In this document: piece after piece, positions 26,417 to 35,929 of the stretch
Position numbering within the stretch: position 1 is the first letter of the stretch
Layout of the letters: every line of letters begins with the position of its first letter
Assembly (NCBI RefSeq): GCF_020809045.1
Contig: NZ_CP078079.1
Span: 2,604,001-2,668,000 of the forward strand
Reading direction: 5' to 3'
Length of the DNA: 64,000 nucleotides
Origin: Pseudarthrobacter sp. L1SW
GTDB taxonomy: Bacteria; Actinomycetota; Actinomycetes; Actinomycetales; Micrococcaceae
Notes under the pieces: generated by a model
What the model was told of the DNA's origin: nothing
The model's database searches: none
The model's input: only the letters and a program-made list of their open reading frames with translations
Program-made: the position numbers and the translations under genes

Positions 26417-26488
26417 CAGTTACTAGTCCGGGGGTTATAGGACAAAACGGAGCGGACCGGCCCGCGCAAGGCCAGCCGGCCTCCCCGC

Positions 26489-27955
26489 CTACTTGCCTGC
26501 CAGGCGAAGCCGGATCTCGACGGCGGTGCCGCCACCCTCGCGCGGCTTCCACTGGATGGTCCCGCCCAGTTCGCTGGTCACCAGGGTCCGCACGATCTGA
26601 AGCCCAAGCCCCTCAACGTGGGGTGTATCGGGAAGCCCCACACCGTCGTCGGCAATGGTCACGGTGAGCTCCTCGCCGTCGTCCCCGTCGGACCGGTCAG
26701 CGATCAGCCAGACGGTTCCGGCCCTCCCCTCCAGTCCGTGCTCCACGGCGTTGGTTACCAGTTCGTTGATGACCAGGGCCAGCGGGGTGGCAAGGTCGCT
26801 GGGCAGCTCCCCAAACGTGCCGGAGCGTTCGGTCCTCACCTGCTGCGACGGCGAGGCGACCTCCGCGGAAAGCCGGAACTGCCGCCCGATCAGCTCATCG
26901 AAGTCCACGCTTTGGGTCAGGCCCTGGGACAGGGTCTCGTGGACCAGGGCGATGGTGGCCACCCTGCGCATGGCCTGCTCCAGGCCCTGCTTCGCTTCGT
27001 CGCTGACCATGCGCCGGGACTGCATGCGCAGCAGCGCCGCGACGGTCTGCAGATTGTTCTTGACCCGGTGGTGGATCTCCCGGATGGTGGCGTCCTTGGT
27101 GACGAGCTCCATTTCACGCCGGCGCAGCTCGGACACGTCGCGGCACAGGACCAGCGCGCCAAAGCGCTGCTGCTCGTCACGCAGCGGAATCGCACGAAGG
27201 GACAGGCTTACGCCCCGCGACTCGATCTCACTGCGCCATGGCATCCGGCCCGTGACCACCAGGGGCAGTGTCTCGTCCACCATGCGGCGGTCCTTCAGCA
27301 GGCTCGCGGTGACTTCCGCCAAGGACCGGCCCTCCAGGGACTCCCCGTCACCCAGACGCCTGAAGGCGGAGACGCCGTTGGGGCTGGCGTACTGCACAAT
27401 GCCCTCTGCATCCAGCCTGATCAGGCCGTCCCCCACGCGCGGTGCGCCGCGCCGGGAACCCGTCGGCGAGGCGAAGTCCGGCCACAGCCCCAGCGTGCCC
27501 ATCCGCAGCAGGTCATAGGCGCACTGCCGGTATGTCAGCTCCAGCCGTGACGGCATCCGCGAGCTGGACAGGTCCATGTGCGTGGTGACCACGGCCAAGG
27601 TTCGCCCGTTGCGGACCATGGGGACCGCCTCCACCCGAAGCGCCATGTCGCTGCTCCAGTTGGTTTCGCTGGAGCGTTCGATGGAACGGCTGTTCCAGGC
27701 CTTGTCCACGAGGGGCTGCAGGTCGGACCGGATACCCTCCCCTACGAAGTCGCCATGGAAGACGGTGTGCGTGGTTGAGGGCCGGACGTGCGCCAACGCC
27801 ACATACCCGTGGTCCGGGTGTGGGAACCACAGCGCAAGGTCGGCGAACGCCAGGTCCGCAACCATCTGCCAGTCCCCCACCAGGAGGTGCAGCCATTCAG
27901 CATCGCCCGGCCCAAAATCAGCGTGTTCCCTGATAGGGTCCGTAAAGATTGCCAC
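26489..27955 (-). CDS. pdtaS: PdtaS-like sensor histidine kinase
   Basis: A 488-residue soluble kinase matching M. tuberculosis PdtaS (Rv3220c, 501 residues). It has an N-terminal GAF-like histidine-kinase sensor domain, a PAS domain (about 155-285), a HisKA_2 dimerisation helix with IREIHHRVKNNLQT where His295 is the likely phosphate acceptor, and a C-terminal ATPase domain (NELVTNAVEHG, TIADDGVGLP, GLGLQIV). In mycobacteria it signals to the antiterminator-type regulator PdtaR. The GTG at 27955 is chosen because GGAGG lies 4 bp upstream; the longer frame overlaps the upstream gene. It is 29 bp downstream of gdh. Confidence 0.93.
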   Translation of the reverse strand: MAIFTDPIREHADFGPGDAEWLHLLVGDWQMVADLAFADLALWFPHPDHGYVALAHVRPSTTHTVFHGDFVGEGIRSDLQPLVDKAWNSRSIERSSETNWSSDMALRVEAVPMVRNGRTLAVVTTHMDLSSSRMPSRLELTYRQCAYDLLRMGTLGLWPDFASPTGSRRGAPRVGDGLIRLDAEGIVQYASPNGVSAFRRLGDGESLEGRSLAEVTASLLKDRRMVDETLPLVVTGRMPWRSEIESRGVSLSLRAIPLRDEQQRFGALVLCRDVSELRRREMELVTKDATIREIHHRVKNNLQTVAALLRMQSRRMVSDEAKQGLEQAMRRVATIALVHETLSQGLTQSVDFDELIGRQFRLSAEVASPSQQVRTERSGTFGELPSDLATPLALVINELVTNAVEHGLEGRAGTVWLIADRSDGDDGEELTVTIADDGVGLPDTPHVEGLGLQIVRTLVTSELGGTIQWKPREGGGTAVEIRLRLAGK

Positions 27956-27984
27956 TGCACCTCCATTTGCGACGCCGGACTTGG

Positions 27985-30900
27985 CTAGCGTCGAACGATT
28001 GACCTCAAGAGCCTCAATGCTACCGACAGTGACGCCATATCGTCGGCCTCGAGTGAATTGACCTCGTCGAACATGGTCTTCGCCCTGCTCAGCTGCTCGG
28101 CGTTCTGGGCCTCCCAGTCCTTCAGGCGGGCCTCCGGCGAGTCGCTGGCAGCGGTGGCGTCCAGCACCGCCATCGTTATGTCCGAGATGGTTGAGTACAG
28201 GTCGTCCCGCAGGGCCGCCCTGGCCAGCGCCTGCCACCTGTCCTGCCGTGGCAGGCTGCTGATCCGTTCCAGCAGCGAGTCGGCGTGGAACCGGTTAAAG
28301 ACGGTGTAGTAGACGGCCGCGATCTCTTCCACGGGGTCCTTGCGGACATGCGCAATCTTGGCAATATCCAGCAGCACGAAGCTTTCGAAAAGCTCCGCCC
28401 AGCGGAGGGCCAGGCCTTCCGGCAGCTCCCATTCCCGCGCCGTCTCCAGCCAGCCCGCCACCCTTTCCCGGTCATCGCCCCGCAGGTAGTCCAGAAGGTG
28501 GGCGCGCATCGGCTCCATCACCGGCTTGAACTCAGACACAACATCGGCAATCGGCCGGGATACGGCCCCCTGCCCAAGGAGCCAGCGGACCGCTCGGTCA
28601 AGCAGCCGCCTGATGTCCAGGTGGACAGCGCTCCAGTGCTCGGTGGGGAAGGACGCCGGCAGGCTGTTCAGCTCCCCCACCATGACGTCCAGCTCGTAGA
28701 TCTCCCGCAGGGCAACAAATGCCTTGGCCACGGCGGCCTCGCTGGCCGAGGTTTCTTCCATTACCCGGAACGCGAACGTGATGCCGCCGAGGTTGATCAT
28801 GTCGTTGGCGACCACCGTGGCTATGATCTCGCGCCGCAGCGGGTGGGTGTCCAGCTCGGCGTCGAACCGCTCCCGCAGCTGGGCAGGGAAGTAGGAGCGC
28901 AGCGTCTGCCTGAACCAGGGGTCGTCCGCCATGTCGCTTTCCCGGAGGGCGGTTGCCAGCTCGATTTTGGCGTAGGCGGCCAGCACCGACAGTTCCGGCG
29001 ACGTCAGCCCTTGCCCCTGCTGCAGGCGCTCCCGCAGCGTTTCGGTGGTGGGAAGTGCCTCAAGGTCCCGCTTCAGGTCCGCTTTCTTTTCGAGCCAGTC
29101 CATCAGCCGTTCGTAGCTCGGGCTCCATTCGGCAACCCTGGTCCGGTCATTGAGCAGCAGGATGTTCTGGTCGATGTTGTCTTCGAGAACCAGCCGCCCC
29201 ACTTCGTCGGTCATCGCTGCCAGGAAGCCGGCGCGTTCTTCCGCCGACAGCTTTCCGGCAGCCACCATCCGGTCCACGAAGATCTTGATGTTGACTTCGT
29301 GGTCGGAGCAGTCCACGCCGGCGGAGTTGTCGATGGCGTCCGTGTTGAGGATGACGCCCTGCAACGCCGCTTCAATACGGCCGCGCTGGGTCATGCCGAG
29401 GTTTCCGCCTTCGCCCACCACCTTGACGCGCAGGTCCCGGCCGTCCACCCGGATGGCGTCGTTGGCCTTGTCCCCCACCATGGCATTGGTCTCGGTGCTC
29501 GCCTTGACGTAGGTCCCGATGCCCCCGTTGTAGAGCAGGTCCGCAGGGGCCAGGAGGATTGCACGGAGGAGTTCCGGCGGGCTGAGTTCCGTGGTCTCGG
29601 CCGGCAGCCCCAGGGCGGTCCGTACCTGGGGCGAAACCGGAATCGACTTCGCCTGCCGGGCAAACACTCCGCCGCCCTCGCTGATGAGTGCCTTGTTGTA
29701 GTCGTCCCACGAGGACCTCGGCAGCTGGAACAAACGCTGCCGCTCCACGAACGAGGCTTCCTCGTCCGGGTTGGGGTCGAGGAAGATGTGGCGGTGGTCG
29801 AAGGCAGCGAGGAGGCGGATGTGGCGGGACAGCAGCATCCCGTTGCCGAAGACGTCCCCTGACATGTCCCCCACGCCCACCACGGTGAACGGCTGCGTCT
29901 GGGTGTCCAGGTCGAGTTCGCTGAAGTGGCGTTTCACCGACTCCCACGCGCCCCGCGCGGTGATGCCCATTGCCTTGTGGTCGTACCCCACGGAGCCGCC
30001 GGACGCGAACGCGTCCCCAAGCCAGAAGCCGTACTCCGCCGCCAGGCCGTTGGCGATGTCGGAGAACGTCGCGGTGCCCTTGTCGGCAGCCACCACGAGG
30101 TAGGAATCGTCGTCGTCATGCCTTACAACGTCCGACGGCGGCACAAGCCTTTCACTGTCACCCTCGGTGAGGAGGTTGTCGGTGATGTCCAGCAGGCCCC
30201 TGATGAAGGTCTTGTAGCTTTCGATCCCCTCCGCCATCCACGCGGCCCGGTCAACGGTGGGGTCCGGCAGCTGCTTGGCGAAGAATCCGCCTTTCGCTCC
30301 CGTAGGCACGATGACGGCGTTCTTCACAGTCTGCGCTTTCACGAGCCCAAGGATCTCGGTGCGGAAATCCTCACGGCGGTCGGACCAGCGCAGCCCGCCG
30401 CGCGCCACCTTGCCGAAGCGGAGATGGACGCCCTCAACGCGAGGGGCGTAGACCCAGATCTCGAACATCGGCCGCGGGAACGGCAGGCCTTCGATCCGTG
30501 CCGGATCGAGCTTGAAACTCAGGTGGGGCTTGTCCTGGTAGTAGTTGGTCCGAAGCGTCGCCTCGATCAGGTTGACGAAGGTGCGCAGGACCCTGTCGGC
30601 GTCGAGCGTTTCCACCTTTTCGATTGACGCGTCCAGGTCCTTGCGGGCGGATGCCTGCGCCTCGAAGCGCTCGGCATCACTGAGGGAAGGATCGAAGCGG
30701 GCGGCGAAAAGCGCAGTCAGCCCCCTGGTCACGCGCGGGTTGGCCAGCAGGGTGTCTGCCATGAAGCCGAAGGAGTTCGTGTTGCCCATCTGGCGCATGT
30801 ACCGCGCATAGGCCCGGAGCACGGTGATCTTCCGCCATTGCAGCCCCTCGCGCAGGACCAGCCGGTCGAAGCTGTCCGACTCGGCTGCACCGGTCACGGC

Positions 30901-32838
30901 AGCGCCGAAGGACTCAGCCAGCAGCTGGCCGGTGGAGACCGGGTCCACCTTTGCCGGATACTTCAGGCCAAGGTCGTACAGGAAGAAATCGCGGCGGTCC
31001 GCAGTCTCGATTTCGAAGGGCCGCTCATCCAAAACCTCCAGTCCCAGGTTGTGGAAGTACGGCAGGATCTGGCTCAGGCTCTTGGGCTCCAGCATGTAGA
31101 GCTTGACCCGCGCGTCCTCTTCCAGCGTTGCCCCCGCGCCTTCCGGCAGGTAAACATGGACGCCGGGCCGCTCCTGGACAGTACCTTCAGCGCGCTCGGC
31201 GGCCGCGCCGTACTTCTCGAACCGCGCAATGTCCTCGAGTGCATCTTCGACCTCGTAATCCACCCGGTAGCTCGCGGGAAACGCCTCCGACCAGATGGCG
31301 GCCAGCTCCTTGGCCTCCGCAACGTCCCGGCCCTCGCGCAGGACCTCCGCGATCCCTTCGCTCCAGGAGCGGGCAGCACGCACAAGGCGCTTCTCCAGCT
31401 CCTCGGCGTTGACGTGGCTGACGTCAGCGTTCTTGGGCAGCCGAATGCGGAAGAAGAGGCGGGCCAGCGCCGACTCCGTCATCCGGGCTTCGTAGTCAAT
31501 GGAGACGGCCTGGAACGTCTCCCGGAGTTCCTGCTCGATGCGGAGCCGCACGTTCGTGGTGTACCTGTCCCTGGGAAGGTAGACGACGGCAGACATGAAC
31601 CGGCCGTAGATGTCCGGCCGGAGGAACAGCCGGGTGCGCCGCCGCTCCTGCAGTTTCTGGATCCCGAGGGCAGTGGCGGCAAGGTCCGGTACCTCGATCT
31701 GGAAGAGTTCATCCCTGGGGTACGTTTCCAGGATGCCCAACAGGTCCTTGCCGGAGTGTGAATCCGGCGGGAAGCCCGCGCTCCGGAGCACCGCGTCAAC
31801 CTTTTCGCGCACAATCGGGATATTGCGGACAGAGCCGGTGTAGGCGCTGGTTGCCAGGAGGCCAATAAAGCGGCGCTCGCCGTTGACGTTCCCCGCGGCG
31901 TCAAAGCTCTTCACACCGATGTAGTCCAGGTAGGCCGAGCGGTGGACGGTGGAGCGGGAGTTAGCCTTCGTGATGACCAGGGCGCGTTTTTCCCGCGCTT
32001 TCTTCCGGCCGGTATCCGTCAGGTGCTGGATGTGGGGCGAGTCGGTGGAGGCCCGCAGAAGTCCGAGGCCGCTGTCTTCACGAAGTTCCAGGACATCTTC
32101 GCCGTCAACGTTGACCAGGTCGTATTCCCGGTAGCCCAGGAACGTAAAGTTCCCGTCATCGAGCCAGCGGAGGAGGTCCTGCGCCTGCCGAAGTTCGGCG
32201 ATTTGCGAGGGGTTGGCTGTCTGGTCAAGGCTTTCCGCGATCTCGATGGCCTTCTGGCGCATCTTTGGCCAATCCTCGACGGCGGCGCGGACATCCTTGA
32301 GGACCCGTTCAATGCCTTCGAGGAGGGCTGCTTTCGCGTCTTCCGAGACACGGTTGATCTCGACGGCGATCCAGGACTCCATGTGGGAGGCGTTCTCGCC
32401 CTGGGCGATGAGGTGGGACAGGCTGGGCATGGCGGCGGTGTCTCCGCTGGAAATCCCGAGGTGCGCCGGGACCCTGTTGACCTTGGCGAGCTCGCCGCTC
32501 TCCCTGTTCCGGGTGGCGACGAAAAGGGGGTGGATGACCAACTTGATGGCGGCATGCTGCCGGACGAGCTCGGCGTTGACAGAGTCCACCAGGAAAGGCA
32601 TGTCATCTGTGACGACGAAGACCACGCTGCTGTCTTCCTCGTCCATGATGGCGACCTTCGCCTGGCCGGGGCGCCGGACGGAGGCGACATCCCGGTGGTG
32701 GCCGGCCCGCGCCACCAGCACGTCCCGGGGGTACGTCCGCGCGTCCTCTTCGGCTAGGTGCTGGTAGTAATCCCCAATGAAGCCCTCATCGCCTTCAAGA
32801 GAAAGGGGCTGATCCTCCACGCTGGATCCAGACGACAT
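27985..32838 (-). CDS. gdh: NAD-specific glutamate dehydrogenase, giant type
   Basis: A 1617-residue enzyme of the large NAD-GDH class (like Rv2476c and the Streptomyces and Pseudomonas 180 kDa enzymes). It converts glutamate to 2-oxoglutarate and ammonia with NAD. The N-terminal half carries ACT-like regulatory domains; the catalytic part is in the middle (KVARGGLRWSDRREDFRTE, GAKGGFFAK, GVGDMSGDVFGNGMLLS, KVVGEGGNLGMTQ) and a helical domain ends the protein. The start is the ATG at 32838, 9 bp after GGAGG, rather than the TTG two codons upstream. It stands between the CpaE-like gene and the sensor kinase on the same strand. Confidence 0.96.
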   Translation of the reverse strand: MSSGSSVEDQPLSLEGDEGFIGDYYQHLAEEDARTYPRDVLVARAGHHRDVASVRRPGQAKVAIMDEEDSSVVFVVTDDMPFLVDSVNAELVRQHAAIKLVIHPLFVATRNRESGELAKVNRVPAHLGISSGDTAAMPSLSHLIAQGENASHMESWIAVEINRVSEDAKAALLEGIERVLKDVRAAVEDWPKMRQKAIEIAESLDQTANPSQIAELRQAQDLLRWLDDGNFTFLGYREYDLVNVDGEDVLELREDSGLGLLRASTDSPHIQHLTDTGRKKAREKRALVITKANSRSTVHRSAYLDYIGVKSFDAAGNVNGERRFIGLLATSAYTGSVRNIPIVREKVDAVLRSAGFPPDSHSGKDLLGILETYPRDELFQIEVPDLAATALGIQKLQERRRTRLFLRPDIYGRFMSAVVYLPRDRYTTNVRLRIEQELRETFQAVSIDYEARMTESALARLFFRIRLPKNADVSHVNAEELEKRLVRAARSWSEGIAEVLREGRDVAEAKELAAIWSEAFPASYRVDYEVEDALEDIARFEKYGAAAERAEGTVQERPGVHVYLPEGAGATLEEDARVKLYMLEPKSLSQILPYFHNLGLEVLDERPFEIETADRRDFFLYDLGLKYPAKVDPVSTGQLLAESFGAAVTGAAESDSFDRLVLREGLQWRKITVLRAYARYMRQMGNTNSFGFMADTLLANPRVTRGLTALFAARFDPSLSDAERFEAQASARKDLDASIEKVETLDADRVLRTFVNLIEATLRTNYYQDKPHLSFKLDPARIEGLPFPRPMFEIWVYAPRVEGVHLRFGKVARGGLRWSDRREDFRTEILGLVKAQTVKNAVIVPTGAKGGFFAKQLPDPTVDRAAWMAEGIESYKTFIRGLLDITDNLLTEGDSERLVPPSDVVRHDDDDSYLVVAADKGTATFSDIANGLAAEYGFWLGDAFASGGSVGYDHKAMGITARGAWESVKRHFSELDLDTQTQPFTVVGVGDMSGDVFGNGMLLSRHIRLLAAFDHRHIFLDPNPDEEASFVERQRLFQLPRSSWDDYNKALISEGGGVFARQAKSIPVSPQVRTALGLPAETTELSPPELLRAILLAPADLLYNGGIGTYVKASTETNAMVGDKANDAIRVDGRDLRVKVVGEGGNLGMTQRGRIEAALQGVILNTDAIDNSAGVDCSDHEVNIKIFVDRMVAAGKLSAEERAGFLAAMTDEVGRLVLEDNIDQNILLLNDRTRVAEWSPSYERLMDWLEKKADLKRDLEALPTTETLRERLQQGQGLTSPELSVLAAYAKIELATALRESDMADDPWFRQTLRSYFPAQLRERFDAELDTHPLRREIIATVVANDMINLGGITFAFRVMEETSASEAAVAKAFVALREIYELDVMVGELNSLPASFPTEHWSAVHLDIRRLLDRAVRWLLGQGAVSRPIADVVSEFKPVMEPMRAHLLDYLRGDDRERVAGWLETAREWELPEGLALRWAELFESFVLLDIAKIAHVRKDPVEEIAAVYYTVFNRFHADSLLERISSLPRQDRWQALARAALRDDLYSTISDITMAVLDATAASDSPEARLKDWEAQNAEQLSRAKTMFDEVNSLEADDMASLSVALRLLRSIVRR

Positions 32839-32895
32839 CGACAAACGCCTCCATCACAAGATATTTGCTGCACCGTTGCAGCTCTTATGGCGAGC

Positions 32896-34203
32896 CTAGT
32901 CCTTCGCCCGGCGCCGTGCTGTGGAAGAAAAGACAGAGGATTTGCGATTTCGCTGGTCGGATGCACAAACCAAATCGCGAATGGCATGCCGGAGGGAAGA
33001 TTCGGGGGCCACCTCGAGCAGCAGGGACCCTCCCAACAGCGCGGCATCCGCCGCGGCCATGTCGTATGGCAGGAATGCCCTGAGTTCCGACGCAGGACCA
33101 AACCTTTCCCAGGCTTCCCTCAACTGCCGCTCCGGTCCCCTGCCCACGGACGAAGCACGCACCCGGTTCATCACAACAATGGGTGACGCCTGGGGAACGG
33201 CTGCCTCAAGCTCAGCCAGGCCACGGACCAGCCTCGGAACGCCCACCGGGTCCGCAGCGCCCACGGCATAGAGCGTGTCAGCCAGTTCAAGGGACCGCAG
33301 TGTAGCTGCGTTCCGCCGCGGGGCAAGAGTGTCAAAACTGAGTTCCTCGTCCGCTTCAAGGCAGAATCCGGCATCCACCACTACAACCTCGGCAATCTGC
33401 CGCGAGCGTTCGAGGACCAGCGCAAGGGCGGATGCCCGGAGCTCGGTCCAGCGGTCCGCCCGGGTAATCCCGGTCAGCACCCTGAAGGTGCCCGCTTGGG
33501 TTGCCACTGGCGCCGCGATCTTCTCGAGGGCTTCCCGATCCAGCAGGCCTTGGTCCGCGAGCCTGCATGCCTGGGCCAGGCCCGCCGACTCATCGAGCAG
33601 GCCCAGGACGGCCGCTATGCTGGCGCCGTAACTGTCGGCGTCAACAAGGAGTACAGCTTTTCCTTCCGCCGCGAGCTCCCCAGCGATGTTGGCCGCCACG
33701 GTGGTCCGCCCGGGAGCTCCGGCCGGCCCCCAGACCGCAATGATCCTGCCAGGACCCGGCTCGTCCGGCCCAGCCGGCGGTTCCGCCTGGAGAGGCTTCA
33801 GCGCAGCACCGGGATCAGCCGGGCCGCTTCTCCGGGCGGCACCAGGCCCCGTTCCCGTAAGTTGGGCTACCGCCTCGGCAATCCTGTCGGAGAGGGCGGC
33901 GGACTCCACGCCGGTCAGCGCTGAAGCCACCCCTATTGACCGCAAGCGAGCGGCTTCGTCGGCGTTGTCAGTCAGGGCGATGATAGCCACGCCGACGGCC
34001 GAGAGCCTGTCCACAAGGGAGGACGTCAGGCCTTCGGACCCGTCCGCCACAACCGCAGCCCGGGCCAGGCCACTCTGGCACGCCGCCAGAAGCTCGGGAA
34101 GTTCCGCGCACCTCCTGACCACAGTGACCGGTCCGTGCAGGCGTTCGAGCCCGCCCACCAGGTCTTCCCGGCTCTGGCCAACGGTAACTACCGGGATACT
34201 CAT
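32896..34203 (-). CDS. CpaE/MinD-like P-loop protein with altered nucleotide site
   Basis: A 435-residue protein. Residues 1-115 resemble a receiver-like domain without phosphorylation residues; residues from about 153 form a MinD/ParA-type fold as in CpaE of type IV pilus systems. The nucleotide loop is AGAPGRTT (161-168) where the family has KGGxGKTT: both the signature lysine and the P-loop lysine are changed. The next strand VLLVDADSYGAS is conserved. It overlaps the SAF-domain gene by ATGA. No other tad-pilus gene is near. The role may be localisation or regulation of an envelope complex; not proven. Confidence 0.85.
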   Translation of the reverse strand: MSIPVVTVGQSREDLVGGLERLHGPVTVVRRCAELPELLAACQSGLARAAVVADGSEGLTSSLVDRLSAVGVAIIALTDNADEAARLRSIGVASALTGVESAALSDRIAEAVAQLTGTGPGAARRSGPADPGAALKPLQAEPPAGPDEPGPGRIIAVWGPAGAPGRTTVAANIAGELAAEGKAVLLVDADSYGASIAAVLGLLDESAGLAQACRLADQGLLDREALEKIAAPVATQAGTFRVLTGITRADRWTELRASALALVLERSRQIAEVVVVDAGFCLEADEELSFDTLAPRRNAATLRSLELADTLYAVGAADPVGVPRLVRGLAELEAAVPQASPIVVMNRVRASSVGRGPERQLREAWERFGPASELRAFLPYDMAAADAALLGGSLLLEVAPESSLRHAIRDLVCASDQRNRKSSVFSSTARRRAKD

Positions 34204-34844
34204 TTGGCGCCGCCACCCGGGTTCCAGACCACGGAGATCTTCGCCTTGTTGGCCTGGGCTCCCAGAAGGGCCGGCATCTGGCCGTCCTCCACCAGCACCA
34301 TCAGCACGATGGTTTTTGATGATCCCAGGGCTGTGGAACCGGAAGCTACTTCCGCGATCTCAGCACCTGGAAGGAGGAGTTTCGGTTCACTGAATCCGTT
34401 GCGGGCGTCCGGCTGCGCAACCCAGACGTCCACCCTCGCGCCGGCCACTGCCTGCGCCGGGAGGGTTTCCTCGATGGTGAGCGCTACCGGCTTCCGGTCG
34501 AGTTCGTCCACTGATCCAAGGCTGGCGCGCGGCACCAGCTGGTCCTTGCCGATGCGCTGGACCGCCACCACGCCGTCGGGGAGCCCTGATTCCGCCGTGA
34601 TGTACTGCTGCTCCGTCTCGCCCAGGCGCACCTTTGCCCTGACCACGTTGTCCGGCGTCAGCCGCTCCCCCACTGCGATTCCGTCACGGGCCGCAAATAC
34701 CTCGGTGGTGCGGTCCGCACTGCCAACGAGCAGGACAACACCCGCCACGGAAACCAGGACCAGGAGGAAACCCACCAGCAGCCGGGGGTCCTTCCATGAT
34801 GGTCGCTTCAGTCTTACCGCCGCGGCAGGTGAATCAGGAACCAT
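34200..34844 (-). CDS. SAF-domain membrane-anchored protein (CpaB/RcpC-like)
   Basis: A 214-residue protein with one N-terminal membrane helix (LLVGFLLVLVSVAGVVLLVG) and an extracytoplasmic SAF domain (VFAARDGIAVGERLTPDNV, VVAVQRIGKDQLVPRASLG), as in pilus assembly protein CpaB. A second beta domain (ARVDVWVAQPD) follows. The start is the ATG at 34844 because a GGGGGAG ribosome site lies 7 bp upstream; an earlier in-frame start at 34889 lacks one. It overlaps the CpaE-like gene by 4 bp, so the two proteins probably act together at the membrane. Confidence 0.85.
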   Translation of the reverse strand: MVPDSPAAAVRLKRPSWKDPRLLVGFLLVLVSVAGVVLLVGSADRTTEVFAARDGIAVGERLTPDNVVRAKVRLGETEQQYITAESGLPDGVVAVQRIGKDQLVPRASLGSVDELDRKPVALTIEETLPAQAVAGARVDVWVAQPDARNGFSEPKLLLPGAEIAEVASGSTALGSSKTIVLMVLVEDGQMPALLGAQANKAKISVVWNPGGGAK

Positions 34845-34998
34845 GAAAATTCTCCCCCTATGTGTACCGGCCCTGTTCGCCGTGTCCAAACACCCTCATT
34901 GTTGCCGCCAAGGCGCTGGAACGAAAGTCACGATGCCAAACAGCGCCAATCTGTGGATAACAGCAGCATGCTGTCCCATTCGATGGCAAAATGGAGGC

Positions 34999-35214
34999 AT
35001 GCCCAGGTTCCTCACGCTCGCAGATGTTGCCGAGCAGCTTCAGATCAACTCCCCGGCCGCATACGCGCTCGTCCGCAGCGGAGAACTGAAGGCCATCCAG
35101 GTCGGCGGCAGGGGGCAGTGGCGGGTCGAAGAAAAGATGCTGGAGCAATACATCGAGGAGCGTTATGCCGAGGCCAGCCGCATGATCCAGGAAGCAAAGT
35201 CCAAGTCAGTCTGA
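34999..35214 (+). CDS. Small excisionase-type winged-helix DNA-binding protein
   Basis: A 71-residue protein: FLTLADVAEQLQINSPAAYALVRSGELKAIQVGGRGQWRV is a MerR/excisionase-like helix-turn-helix with wing, followed by a charged helix EQYIEERYAEASRM. The size and fold recall BldC of Streptomyces. GGAGG lies only one base before the ATG, too close for a normal ribosome site, so translation may be leaderless or inefficient. It is divergent from the SAF-domain gene (154 bp between starts). Possible targets are discussed under findings. It is a chromosomal conserved-type regulator, not evidence of phage. Confidence 0.85.
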   Translation: MPRFLTLADVAEQLQINSPAAYALVRSGELKAIQVGGRGQWRVEEKMLEQYIEERYAEASRMIQEAKSKSV

Positions 35215-35258
35215 GCCCGCTTGGCAAGAACGGCCTGAGCCCACTTGGCAAGACCGGC
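35211..35258 (+). repeat. Two-copy 24 bp tandem repeat
   Basis: The 24 bp unit at 35211-35234 is repeated at 35235-35258 with two base differences. The first copy contains the stop codon of the small winged-helix gene. Each copy holds the short palindrome CTTGGCAAG. It sits in the 61 bp between two convergent genes. Confidence 0.8.
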
Positions 35259-35275
35259 GCCAATAGCACGTGCCG

Positions 35276-35845
35276 CTAGAAGTCACCGGGCCGTCGGGAC
35301 CTGATGGCCGCCAACCCGGCGAAGGGGATGACCGACACCTGGCTGACCTGGCTGCTGCGGCGCACCTCCCCCGGCGTAAACGTCGCCAGGTCCAGGTAAT
35401 CCTTCCCCACCCTGTCGATGACGCCAGCCAGCCTCACTGCTCCCGCACCGTGACCCACTGTCACCGCCAGTTCCGCGCGGTCCCGCGCCAGGGCGCGCAG
35501 TGCATGCGCCAGCCCCAGCGACCTGCGCACCGGCGACGGTTCAGCCACTGAGAACCTCCCCAGGCCCACATACCGGACCACGGCGGAGTACGGGACCAGG
35601 ACCTGGTGCTGCTCCTCATCCAGGACCAGGGCGTCCGCGGCGGCATGGCTCAGGACGCCGCGGACAACGTCGCCACAGGCGAGATGCACCACTAGCCGGC
35701 ACCCCAAGGCGCCGCGCAGCCGGTCCGCCAGACCGGCGTCCACCATCTCGGCCCGGGTCCGTTCGTTGATTTCGGCGTCCAAGGAAAGACGCTCCGACTC
35801 TGCGAACTGGCCTTCCATGTCATCAAAGAGTGCATCCCAGCGCAT
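35276..35845 (-). CDS. Conserved-type protein of unknown function
   Basis: A 189-residue soluble protein. The N-terminal segment MRWDALFDDMEGQFAESERL is helical; the rest is rich in beta strands (LRGALGCRLVVHLACGDVVRGVLSHAAADALVLDEE and AVTVGHGAGAVRLAGVIDRVGKDYLDLATF), which suggests two small SH3- or Sm-like barrel repeats. The ATG at 35845 is preferred because the helix begins there; the frame can be extended to 35914. I do not know its function. It converges with the winged-helix gene and is divergent from the LysM gene. Confidence 0.75.
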   Translation of the reverse strand: MRWDALFDDMEGQFAESERLSLDAEINERTRAEMVDAGLADRLRGALGCRLVVHLACGDVVRGVLSHAAADALVLDEEQHQVLVPYSAVVRYVGLGRFSVAEPSPVRRSLGLAHALRALARDRAELAVTVGHGAGAVRLAGVIDRVGKDYLDLATFTPGEVRRSSQVSQVSVIPFAGLAAIRSRRPGDF

Positions 35846-35929
35846 TGCGCCAGCGTAGGACCGCGCGGGGTGCCCGGTCAATGCAGCAAATAATTCTTTC
35901 CAGCGTATGGACAAACCCGCGCAGGCGAG

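Noticed and set aside
28285..29862. 525-codon open frame antisense to gdh
   Set aside because: It is opposite a strongly conserved enzyme and has the typical shadow composition of high-GC DNA (many Gly, Val, Arg, Gln, His); no ribosome site or family match is visible.
32867..32882. Six-pair hairpin (GCTGCA, CCGT loop) between the CpaE-like gene and gdh
   Set aside because: The stem is short and has no proper U-run; it may be incidental, and gdh could be cotranscribed.
34999..35214. Prophage or integrated element signalled by an excisionase-like gene
   Set aside because: No integrase, phage genes, attachment-site repeats or tRNA were found nearby, and the protein is of the chromosomal regulator type.
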